Positions 16,614 through 24,020 of a stretch of 33,131 bases of DNA are shown here, piece by piece; the stretch's first letter is position 1, and the number at the start of each line of letters is the position of its first letter. The translations under genes and the position numbers were made by a program. Below the pieces are notes generated by a model. It was not told the origin of the DNA, searched no databases, and saw nothing but the letters and a program-made list of their open reading frames with translations. Source of the DNA: JBGSTR01 sp963707135 (lineage in GTDB: Bacteria > Pseudomonadota > Gammaproteobacteria > Chromatiales > Chromatiaceae); assembly GCA_963707135.1 (NCBI GenBank), contig CAVPOY010000014.1:1-33131 (forward strand), written 5' to 3'.

Positions 16614-17261
16614 ATGTGGCGCTCCAACGTGAAAGCGATTCTCGTGCTGGTCTTGCTGAGCCTGTTACCGAGCTCGGTGGTTCTCGCGGCGACGGGGGTG
16701 GTGAATACCCCCGGCGACGGCTTCCTGGCGCTGCGCAGCGAGCCGAGCACGAGCACGGGCGTCCGGCTTGCCAAGATCCCTCATGCCAGCCCCCTGAGCT
16801 TGGGGGATTGCGTTGCAACGGCGAAAACGGAGCGCTGGTGCCGGACAACCTACAAGGGCCAGAGCGGCTGGGTGCTGGAACGATATCTAAGCAAACGGGC
16901 CGGCGAACGGAACGATGCTTCTACAAGCCCCGCGGTCACCCCTGCCAAGGGCGATGCTGTGCGCAAGGCCATCCTGGACGCCATCCGAGCGAAATACCCG
17001 AGGCCGGTCGTCTTCGTGGTCCACCACCTCAAGGTCAGCGGTGATTGGGCTTGGGCAACCGTCACGGCGGCTGCCAGCGGAGATCCCACCGATGCCTATG
17101 AATCAGAGTCTGCTCTCGTTCGGAAAGAGCGCGGAGAATGGACGGTCGTAGGGGGCCTGGACCACAGCGGAGAGTGTGCGGTAGATCCGATTTGCTTTGA
17201 ACGAGAATTTACGAAGCTCCGAAACGAATTTCCCGAGGCCCCGTCTCTCATCTTTGAATGA
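16614..17261 (+). CDS. Secreted SH3b-domain protein
   Basis: A 215-aa protein with a signal peptide (VKAILVLVLLSLLPSSVVLA). Residues 27-93 form a bacterial SH3 domain: TPGDGFLALRSEPSTSTGVR, then a Cys pair (GDCVATAKTERWC) and GQSGWVLERYL. Such domains usually bind peptidoglycan or envelope peptides. A Thr/Pro linker leads to a second domain (residues 110-215) with WAWATVTAAASGD and RGEWTVVGGLDHSGECAVDP, resembling a small NTF2/DUF-like fold; this part is unassigned. The ATG follows the previous stop with no gap. Likely works in the envelope together with the preceding secreted protein; the pairing, not a function, is what the sequence shows. Confidence 0.78.
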   Translation: MWRSNVKAILVLVLLSLLPSSVVLAATGVVNTPGDGFLALRSEPSTSTGVRLAKIPHASPLSLGDCVATAKTERWCRTTYKGQSGWVLERYLSKRAGERNDASTSPAVTPAKGDAVRKAILDAIRAKYPRPVVFVVHHLKVSGDWAWATVTAAASGDPTDAYESESALVRKERGEWTVVGGLDHSGECAVDPICFEREFTKLRNEFPEAPSLIFE

Positions 17262-17764
17262 AGAACGACCTCTTGGCAACGAACGGCGATTCCAAGCACT
17301 ACTGGATCGCAGTTCGGAGCTCCTCTGAGACCTGTAGCACGGCGGCGGCGATGGTTGCCGGCGCTTCCGAGCTCTCGGCGCGGTCCAGTCTGCGCGGACG
17401 TTCTTCAGATTCGCGCCCAAAAGGGGCTCCAGCGGCGTGCCCGTACAGTTGCTCGGCCGATCGCCCTGCTGGCACGCGAATCCGGGCGACAGATAGCGCC
17501 CAAGGCAGCGTGGGTACGCCGCGCCGGTATCAAGCAGCAGACCTGCGGAAGGTCCCGGCCTTTCGTCTCGCCCGCGCGACGTGCACCCGCGCTGACGGCA
17601 CCAACAAAGAGCCCTGCGGTGAACGCGGTGAGCGTGGTAATTGGCGGCGATCGCCCCACATAACCGATCGCGCCGCGTGCTCTCGGCCGCCGAGCTGGGG
17701 TATGCTATTGGAAACTTAACAACATTCCGCGCATACCACCTGTTGCGCCTGGACAACAAACACC
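17262..17764. other. Intergenic stretch, possibly holding a broken minus-strand gene
   Basis: About 500 bp. On the minus strand 17405-17659 a frame starts MGRSPPITTLTAFTAGLFVG, which looks like a signal peptide, and continues AGARRAGETKGRDLPQ. A second minus frame then has better codon bias (CLGRYLSPGFACQQGDRPSN, TGTPLEPLLGANLKNV). One frameshift near 17530 would join them into a small secreted protein. I do not recognise it. A plus frame overlapping the previous stop (ATGA at 17258) has an unprotein-like composition and was not accepted. Confidence 0.3.
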
Positions 17765-19009
17765 ATGACTAGACTCCCCTACGCGATCTCTCGGGCGCCG
17801 CTGCTCTTGCGACTGGCACTCGCCGCCGCCGCGGCGCTTACGCTCGGCGGCTGCAACGAGCTCACGCAGTTTATTACCCGAGCCGAGCCGAAACCGGTTC
17901 AACCGCCTGAGCCGCAGGTCGCGGAGCAACCGGTAGAAGAGCTCAAGCCGATTCCGGAGCCCCAGGAGAAGCCCAAGCGCGGCAAGCTATACGAGTGGAG
18001 TGGCGACGGGCGCTCCGTTGATCACATCGTAGTGAACACGAACGAGCAGAAGGCCCGTTTCTACTCGGGCGGTGAGCAGATCGGCTGGACCACGGTCGCC
18101 TCGGGCGTCTCCAAGTTCCCGACGCCGGTTGGGGAATTCGAGGTCCTCGAGAAGGTCGAGAACAAGCGCTCGAACCTCTACGGGAAGATCTACGGCAAGG
18201 GTGGGAAGGTGCTGCGATCGGACGCCAAATCGGGGCGGGATCCGGTCCCGGCCGGGGCGCGCTTCGAGGGCGCGAAGATGCCCTATTTCATGCGCGTGAC
18301 CTATGACGGGATCGGCCTGCACGCGGGGCCCATTCCCCGCCCGGGTCGACCGGCCTCTCACGGCTGCATCCGCATGCCGAGCAAGATGGCGCCGGTGCTG
18401 TTCAAGCATGTCGGCGTGGGCACCCGGGTCTCGATCGTCGGGAAGGGGCCCGATTACGGCAGCTATGCCAAGCGTCAGCGGGCGTTGGCGGCCCAGCGCG
18501 CGGCCCGTGAGCGGGAGCAGCGGGCGGCCGAGGCGAAGGCGGCGGCCAGCAGCGTCGCCGTTGCGACCGCGGAGCAGGCCGCGCCAGGGCCAGCCGCCCC
18601 GAACCCGTCGTCGGCGAGCGCGGTATCCGTTCCGGTTGTCCAGCAGTCCCAGGCGACCTCCTTGGCCACTCCAGCCCCGGCGGAACCCGCTTCCGCAGTT
18701 GTATATTCTTCTACCCCCGTAAAGGACACGGCTGCTCCGGGGCCGACGACTGTTGGCGAGCCGGCGCCGGCGACCGTGGAACAGCCGATCGTATCCGAAC
18801 CGCCAGCGGCGCCGGCACCTCAGATGCCCGTATCGACGCCGTCGGCACCCACCGCATCGGCTGAACCGGGAACCGTTCAGCCGCCGAGCCCGGCCCCCGA
18901 GGCAGCTCCTACCCCTGCCCCGGTCCCAGTACCCCCTGCATCTGCTCCGGCCGCGCCCTCAGAACCGCAGCAGGCTTCTTCAACGGAAACTGATCAGGCC
19001 GACGGTTGA
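17765..19009 (+). CDS. L,D-transpeptidase (YkuD) lipoprotein
   Basis: A 414-aa predicted lipoprotein: N-terminal helix LLRLALAAAAALTLGGC with lipobox Cys30. A Pro/Glu-rich linker spans about 40-72, followed by the YkuD domain at about 85-232. The catalytic block HGCIRMP (His199-Cys201) is intact, with the partner His in GIGLHAG (His185). The family makes 3-3 cross-links in peptidoglycan or attaches proteins to it, by acyl transfer through the Cys in the periplasm. Residues 233-414 are Ala/Arg/Glu-rich, then a long Ala/Pro/Ser low-complexity tail, probably disordered and able to span the wall. The frame is intact. Convergent with the phc-like operon, from whose last gene it is separated by 37 bp. 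Confidence 0.92.
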   Translation: MTRLPYAISRAPLLLRLALAAAAALTLGGCNELTQFITRAEPKPVQPPEPQVAEQPVEELKPIPEPQEKPKRGKLYEWSGDGRSVDHIVVNTNEQKARFYSGGEQIGWTTVASGVSKFPTPVGEFEVLEKVENKRSNLYGKIYGKGGKVLRSDAKSGRDPVPAGARFEGAKMPYFMRVTYDGIGLHAGPIPRPGRPASHGCIRMPSKMAPVLFKHVGVGTRVSIVGKGPDYGSYAKRQRALAAQRAAREREQRAAEAKAAASSVAVATAEQAAPGPAAPNPSSASAVSVPVVQQSQATSLATPAPAEPASAVVYSSTPVKDTAAPGPTTVGEPAPATVEQPIVSEPPAAPAPQMPVSTPSAPTASAEPGTVQPPSPAPEAAPTPAPVPVPPASAPAAPSEPQQASSTETDQADG

Positions 19010-19046
19010 CTCGGCTCCGGGCTTACGATCGGGACCAGGAACCGGG

Positions 19047-20138
19047 TCAGGGCTCGAGCAGCGAAAACTGATCGGCAATCCAGTTAGCGTCCGGTTCCCG
19101 AATTTCGGCCCTCAAAGGATCGGCTGGAAGCGCAACCCGCACGGAACCGGTTTGAGCGGCCCGCTCGATCTGGACGGCGCCGCCCTGGTGCCATGCGATC
19201 AGATGCGCCTCCAATAGGGATTCCGCCGCGGCATCGAGACCATCGCCCGGGGTGTCAAAAACCAGATCGACGGCGGAGCCCGGCGCGCCAATGCCGACCG
19301 CGGTCGCTACGCCGAGCGAGACCCTGTCGGTGACGTAGGGCCGGAGCGCGGCGATTAGGCGTTCAAGCAGTGCCCGATTCGCCTGGATCATCGGGCCCTC
19401 GCCAACAACCCCGAAACCCTGCTCGACGAGAAGCGCTCGCGGTGAGACCAGGTCCGGGAATCCACCCGCGGCGATCGCGTCGAGCTCGCGCAGTCGCCGG
19501 TGCACCGCGATCAGGTCCCGCGTCTGCCGCACCTCAAGCCCCCAGAGCTCAAGATCCTTATACGGCACCTGATCCGTTTCGACGACCCCTATGCTTCGCG
19601 CCCAGGCGCTCACCGCGTGGGAGCCGTTACGCAGGTTCGACAGACCAGCCGCGATTGCGAGAAGACCGCGCAGTCTGTCGGCCTGTGAGGAACGGAACCG
19701 AACGCTCAGCTTCTCGTCGAGCAGCTTGTCCCGCTCGAGCCGTAACTCGAAGAACTCCATACCGTGCTTTAACTCGGCACGCAGGACGTCGAGATCCCAG
19801 GGTTTGGTGATATAGCGCAGAATTTCTCCGCGGTTCACCGCCGCGATCGCATCGTCCAGGTCCGAGTAAGCGGTCGTTAGCATTCGGACGATCTGCGGCC
19901 AATCGGTACGAGCGCGCTTTAGCAGATCGACGCCCTGCTGACCCGGCATCCTCTGGTCGGTGATGAGGATGCCGATCCGCTCGCCTTGCTCACCGAGTAT
20001 CTCCAACGCCTCCTGTACATTCGCGGCCACCAGCACGGTGAAGTCCCGCGCGAAGGCCATGCGGAAGTACTTTCGAGCTTTTTCCTCGTCATCGACAAAC
20101 AATACGGCGTAACGATCATCGGATACTGCGGTATTCAT
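19047..20138 (-). CDS. phcQ: PhcQ-like response regulator with degenerate kinase-like tail
   Basis: A 363-aa protein and the last gene of the phc-like operon. Residues 10-125 are a receiver domain: acidic pocket LFVDDEE, phospho-acceptor Asp61 in ILITDQRMPG, switch residues MLTTAYSD, Lys112 in YITKPWD. The following EFFELRLERDKLLDEKLS and LRGLLAIAAGLSNLRN match the PhcQ linker as I recall it. The C-terminal 130 residues look like a histidine-kinase ATPase fold (LLERLIAALRPYVTD, VRVALPADPL) but no H box and no N or G boxes are visible, so it should be inactive as a kinase. Its ATG overlaps the preceding stop by 4 bp (ATGA). Likely acts as phosphorelay output or modulator; no DNA-binding domain is present. 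Symbol assigned by order and resemblance. Confidence 0.78.
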   Translation of the reverse strand: MNTAVSDDRYAVLFVDDEEKARKYFRMAFARDFTVLVAANVQEALEILGEQGERIGILITDQRMPGQQGVDLLKRARTDWPQIVRMLTTAYSDLDDAIAAVNRGEILRYITKPWDLDVLRAELKHGMEFFELRLERDKLLDEKLSVRFRSSQADRLRGLLAIAAGLSNLRNGSHAVSAWARSIGVVETDQVPYKDLELWGLEVRQTRDLIAVHRRLRELDAIAAGGFPDLVSPRALLVEQGFGVVGEGPMIQANRALLERLIAALRPYVTDRVSLGVATAVGIGAPGSAVDLVFDTPGDGLDAAAESLLEAHLIAWHQGGAVQIERAAQTGSVRVALPADPLRAEIREPDANWIADQFSLLEP

Positions 20139-21334
20139 GGCTCGTCCCCTGCCCCGCCGCTGCCGGGACTATCCAAATCGCTTAACGTCGGGAATCGGAG
20201 CTCCATGCGCGTGTGGTCCCCCAGGACCGTGCTGCAAACGATCTCGCCGCCGATATCCCTCATCACACGGCGGCAGAACGGCAGTCCCATACCCGTGCCT
20301 ATACCTGTTCCCTTCTGACTAAAGAATTCGTCGAAGACCCGCGGAAGCACCTCGGGGGTAATCCCCGTGCCCGTGTCCACAACATACAAAGCGTTCCAAT
20401 CCGACCGCGGCTCCGAACGTATGTGGATGCGACCCTTTCCTGCCGCATGAACGGCGAAAAGGGCATTTTTTATTAAGTTATACAGTACGTGCGTTAAGAG
20501 CGTCGGTGAACCTACAACGGTAAAGTCGGGCCCGTCCGAAGCAACCAACTCAGCCTCGCCCTCGACGAACGGATAGCCACGCAGTGCCGCGCCGACGATC
20601 GAGGAGATCGACACAAGCTGGCGGTCGGCGTACGGCGCTTCTCCCGCCGTAACGTTGGTCAGCAAGAGACTGATCAGCATCCGGGCACGGCTCGCGGACT
20701 CCAGAATCGCCTCCGGCGCCATCTCCAGTGTCTCCAGTATCGTGTCGGGGATGCGATCACGGGCCGTACTTGCCAGTAGCTCCCGCCGATAGGCGCCAAC
20801 AAGCGCTGGCAAATGCCGCTCGAACCCGGCCGCCGCCGTTGCAATGGTGGCGATCGGGGTCGCGAGCTCATGGGCGATGTTCGAGGCGAGCGCAGCCATC
20901 GTCTGACGCCGCGCGTGAATCAGGTCCTGCTCGCCCCTTTTTTGCTTGTGGAGATCGAGTGTCGACCTAAGATCCGTCCTTAACCTTTCGATATCCCAGG
21001 GCTTTAGGATGTAACGGTGGATCTCTCCCTTGTTTACCGCGGCCACTGCGTCGGCAAGATCGGCGTACGCGGTAGTCAGCAGCCGCATGATCGTCGGATA
21101 ACGCCGTTTTACCCGGTCCAACAGCTGAACGCCGGTCTCTACTGGCATACGCTGGTCCGTAATCAGCACGCCAATTCGACCGCCCGCCTTGTCAAGTATC
21201 ATCTCGGCTTCGGCGACGCTGGCAGCCGTCAGAACCGGAAACTCCCGTCCAAAGACCATGGTAAAGTACTTTGTGCTTCTAGGCTCATCGTCGACAAATA
21301 GAACCGCCGGCTCGTTGAAGTCAGGCGTTTTCAT
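20135..21334 (-). CDS. phcR: PhcR-like receiver-histidine kinase
   Basis: A 399-aa soluble protein in which an N-terminal receiver is fused to a kinase, the unusual arrangement of Ralstonia PhcR. Receiver: VLFVDDEP, Asp60 in VLITDQRMP, Lys111 in YILKPWD. Kinase: phospho-His155 in SNIAHELATP, N box NLIKNALFAV (286-295), G1 VDTGTGITPEV, F box FDEFFSQ, G2 GTGIGTGMGLPFC; all complete. It has no TM or sensor segment, so it probably takes phosphate or a protein signal from the PhcS-like kinase. The ATG at 21334 lies inside the upstream gene's end (14-bp overlap), so translation is coupled; an upstream in-frame ATG at 21385 is less likely. The receiver closely resembles that of the next gene, which suggests duplication. 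Confidence 0.8.
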   Translation of the reverse strand: MKTPDFNEPAVLFVDDEPRSTKYFTMVFGREFPVLTAASVAEAEMILDKAGGRIGVLITDQRMPVETGVQLLDRVKRRYPTIMRLLTTAYADLADAVAAVNKGEIHRYILKPWDIERLRTDLRSTLDLHKQKRGEQDLIHARRQTMAALASNIAHELATPIATIATAAAGFERHLPALVGAYRRELLASTARDRIPDTILETLEMAPEAILESASRARMLISLLLTNVTAGEAPYADRQLVSISSIVGAALRGYPFVEGEAELVASDGPDFTVVGSPTLLTHVLYNLIKNALFAVHAAGKGRIHIRSEPRSDWNALYVVDTGTGITPEVLPRVFDEFFSQKGTGIGTGMGLPFCRRVMRDIGGEIVCSTVLGDHTRMELRFPTLSDLDSPGSGGAGDEP

Positions 21335-24020
21335 AGTGCCGGTTTCCAAAAGACGATTCCAGGTTGCTGTCAATCGATTCTTCAAATGTTACGCGACCAT
21401 TATGCGCGGCGTGCAGCCAGAGCCCATGTTCAAGATCAAGAGGAACGTCGAACGTAAACTGACTACCTTCACCCGGAACACTTTCCACCACAAGATCTCC
21501 GTGATGATTCTTGACTATCGTATGACAGACGCTAAGACCCAGCCCCATACCCTGCCCAACATCACGCGTAGTAAAAAAAGGATCGAAAATACGCGTCATT
21601 GTATCCTTCTCGATCCCCACGCCATTGTCCGATACGTGCACGTAGAGACGGTCCCCACGTGCCTCACCCTTGACCGTAATAATTCCAGTTTGCCTGCCCG
21701 GCCGCGATTTAATCGCCTTAAAAGAATTGCTAAAAAGATTAATTAGAACCTGTGTAAGATGGCTCTTGGAACCTAAAACCATCGCGGGCTGTGGTAGCTT
21801 AGATGAAAACTGGATATTACTCATGTCGTGCGCGCTGAATCGAAACGCACTATCGATAGCCTTGTTGAAATCAAACGAAACTTGCTTCTCCGCCTCCGAC
21901 GGATAAGCAAAGGCGCTAAGATCTGTGACAATCGAACGAATACGCTGCATGCCCTCCTCAATGTCGGCAACAATCTCATTTAGAAAGTCATTCTTCTTTA
22001 TTAAACAGTCCGATCCAAGCAATTGCAGCGCCGTCAACGTGTAGTTAAGCGGGTTGTTGATTTCGTGGAGTAGCCCCGCCGAAAGATTTCCTAATGCATT
22101 GATTTTCTCACTCTGAATAAGTTGTGCCTGCGTCCTGCTGAGATGGCGGAGCGTCTCCTGCAATACAGCGTTCTGCTCAACCAAGTCTTTTTCGAGACGC
22201 CTTGCCAAAAATAAATTCCCAAGTCGAGTTCTCACCTCAAGACTACTAAACGGCTTCGTCAAAAAATCGTCCGCTCCATTATTCAAGGCCGCCAGTTTCG
22301 ATGCCTCATCAACGCGCGCTGTAAGTAGCATAATTTTTGGCCCTGGATGCAGCTCCGCTTCTTTTATTCTCCTGCATACTTCAAGCCCGTCCATTTCCGG
22401 TAGCATAAGGTCCAAAAGCACCAAATCGGGCACCTCTTCTACTGCAAGACTCAATCCCTCCAAACCCGTACGGGCCAGTAGCACCTCGTACTCGGGTTGA
22501 ACAATGTCTGTCAAGTACCGCCGCATATCCGGCTCGTCTTCGACTATCAAAATAACAGGTCTGCCGCCCGCACCTCGGAAGCCGCCCACTGACAATTCCG
22601 GTTCCTCTAGGGTGAGGCCTCCATTCTGTTCCGCAAGCCTATGCAACCGCTCAATGTCGTCCTGTACGTCTGCCGTCTCACTAGCCGAAATACTTGCATC
22701 ATCCGCCGCCAAGGGCAGAGATAGTGTCATGGTCGTACCTTCGCCTAGAGCGCTGGAGACTCGCACGTCGCCGTCCATCGCTTCAGTCATTTCCTTAACG
22801 AGCGCGAGACCGAGCCCGGAACCGCGATAGCGTCGTGTGCTTGAACCATCAACCTGATGGAATCGATCGAAAATAAAGGGTTGATCCTCTTTCGCGATAC
22901 CGATTCCGTTATCAGTCACTCTTACTATTCCGAACCGCGCGTCATGCATAGTGTCGATAACAATGCAACCGCCGCGTTCAGTGAATTTGATCGAATTGTT
23001 TATAAGGTTGATTAGCAGCTTCTCCAATGCTTGCCCGTCCGCCTGCACTACAATAGAATCGGCGGGTATATTCTTAATCAAAGAGATTTCCTTTGTTTGT
23101 GCTAGATGCGCCATGCTATCCGCTACACCACAAGTGAATGAATTGAGATCCAACGGCGCCGTTTCCAATTTACCCCTACGCTCTTCCAATCGAATGACAT
23201 CCAGTAGGTCATTGACCAATTTTAGAAGGCGTAGACCGTTGTCCCGAACGATGCCCAAACGCAAAGAAATAGCGTCCGCGACCCTGAGGTCTCCCTCTAG
23301 CATTTCCTGCACGGGCGCTAGAATCAATGTCAACGGAGTGCGAAGCTCGTGACTAATACTTGAAAAAAAATGAGTTTTGGCCCGATCTAGTGCCGCCAGC
23401 TTCCTATTTTGAGAGTCGAGCTCGTAGGTCAACCTAAACTGCTGTAAGCGTCGAGCGGACTGAAAATGACTCGCAGTGATGCAAATGATACTTGTCGCGC
23501 TCAGAAAAAACATGTTGTTCACGAAAATCGGCGCCATCTGAGTATTCAGAAGAAGACCCTTGGAACCTACAGAACAAGCCACAAGATAACAACCCAATGT
23601 AACCCAGCAAACGAACGCCGTCTCGGCAACAGTCCAAGGCAGGAGCACGGACATCACGACCAAAATCAGGGTCAGCCCGGCATAGTAGGGTGATCCCGCG
23701 CCTTCGGAAACTGCGATCATCCAACATATTGAAATGCCAGCGACAACAGCGCCAACTACCCCGATGATTTTTATGTATTTCGCTGCGGGAGTGAAAGTGA
23801 TAAAAAAGAAACCAAGGAACACAAGAACGAAGGCCAAGCGTATCCTCAGCATCTCAGAAAAATAATCACGATATAACATCCAGTCGAGGGCCGAGAAGGT
23901 GGGCATTAGCAGCAGAAATAGGACGACCGAAATCCGCACGTAACGCACTCTGACCCTCCAGTCGGCTTGTTCATAGGCGGCTAGCAAATCAGAGTCAGTG
24001 CAGTCGTGATCGTTATTCAT
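21321..24020 (-). CDS. phcS: PhcS-like membrane sensor with two histidine-kinase modules
   Basis: An 899-aa hybrid kinase. Residues 30-185 hold about six TM helices with little periplasmic sequence, the kind of membrane sensor that reads lipophilic signals. First kinase: His224 in SSISHELRTPLTLI, N box LLINLINNSIKF, G1 VTDNGIGIA, G2 YRGSGLGLAL. Receiver: residues 487-605, with Asp537 in LVLLDLMLPEMDG and Lys589 in FLTKPF. Second kinase: His652 in GLLHEINNPLNYT, N box NLFSNSFKAI, G1 VSDNGVGIE, G2 GQGMGLGLS. All boxes are intact. It follows the methyltransferase gene with an ATGA overlap (24017-24020). The gene is visibly richer in A+T than phcR. Assignment to PhcS rests on operon order and membrane topology; the receiver plus second kinase is extra to the simple PhcS I recall. 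Confidence 0.78.
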   Translation of the reverse strand: MNNDHDCTDSDLLAAYEQADWRVRVRYVRISVVLFLLLMPTFSALDWMLYRDYFSEMLRIRLAFVLVFLGFFFITFTPAAKYIKIIGVVGAVVAGISICWMIAVSEGAGSPYYAGLTLILVVMSVLLPWTVAETAFVCWVTLGCYLVACSVGSKGLLLNTQMAPIFVNNMFFLSATSIICITASHFQSARRLQQFRLTYELDSQNRKLAALDRAKTHFFSSISHELRTPLTLILAPVQEMLEGDLRVADAISLRLGIVRDNGLRLLKLVNDLLDVIRLEERRGKLETAPLDLNSFTCGVADSMAHLAQTKEISLIKNIPADSIVVQADGQALEKLLINLINNSIKFTERGGCIVIDTMHDARFGIVRVTDNGIGIAKEDQPFIFDRFHQVDGSSTRRYRGSGLGLALVKEMTEAMDGDVRVSSALGEGTTMTLSLPLAADDASISASETADVQDDIERLHRLAEQNGGLTLEEPELSVGGFRGAGGRPVILIVEDEPDMRRYLTDIVQPEYEVLLARTGLEGLSLAVEEVPDLVLLDLMLPEMDGLEVCRRIKEAELHPGPKIMLLTARVDEASKLAALNNGADDFLTKPFSSLEVRTRLGNLFLARRLEKDLVEQNAVLQETLRHLSRTQAQLIQSEKINALGNLSAGLLHEINNPLNYTLTALQLLGSDCLIKKNDFLNEIVADIEEGMQRIRSIVTDLSAFAYPSEAEKQVSFDFNKAIDSAFRFSAHDMSNIQFSSKLPQPAMVLGSKSHLTQVLINLFSNSFKAIKSRPGRQTGIITVKGEARGDRLYVHVSDNGVGIEKDTMTRIFDPFFTTRDVGQGMGLGLSVCHTIVKNHHGDLVVESVPGEGSQFTFDVPLDLEHGLWLHAAHNGRVTFEESIDSNLESSFGNRHYENA

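Noticed and set aside
17258..17719. Plus-strand ORF overlapping the SH3b gene stop (ATGA)
   Set aside because: The overlap looks like coupling, but the protein is Ser/Arg/Ala-rich without secondary-structure pattern, and the other strand has better coding signs.
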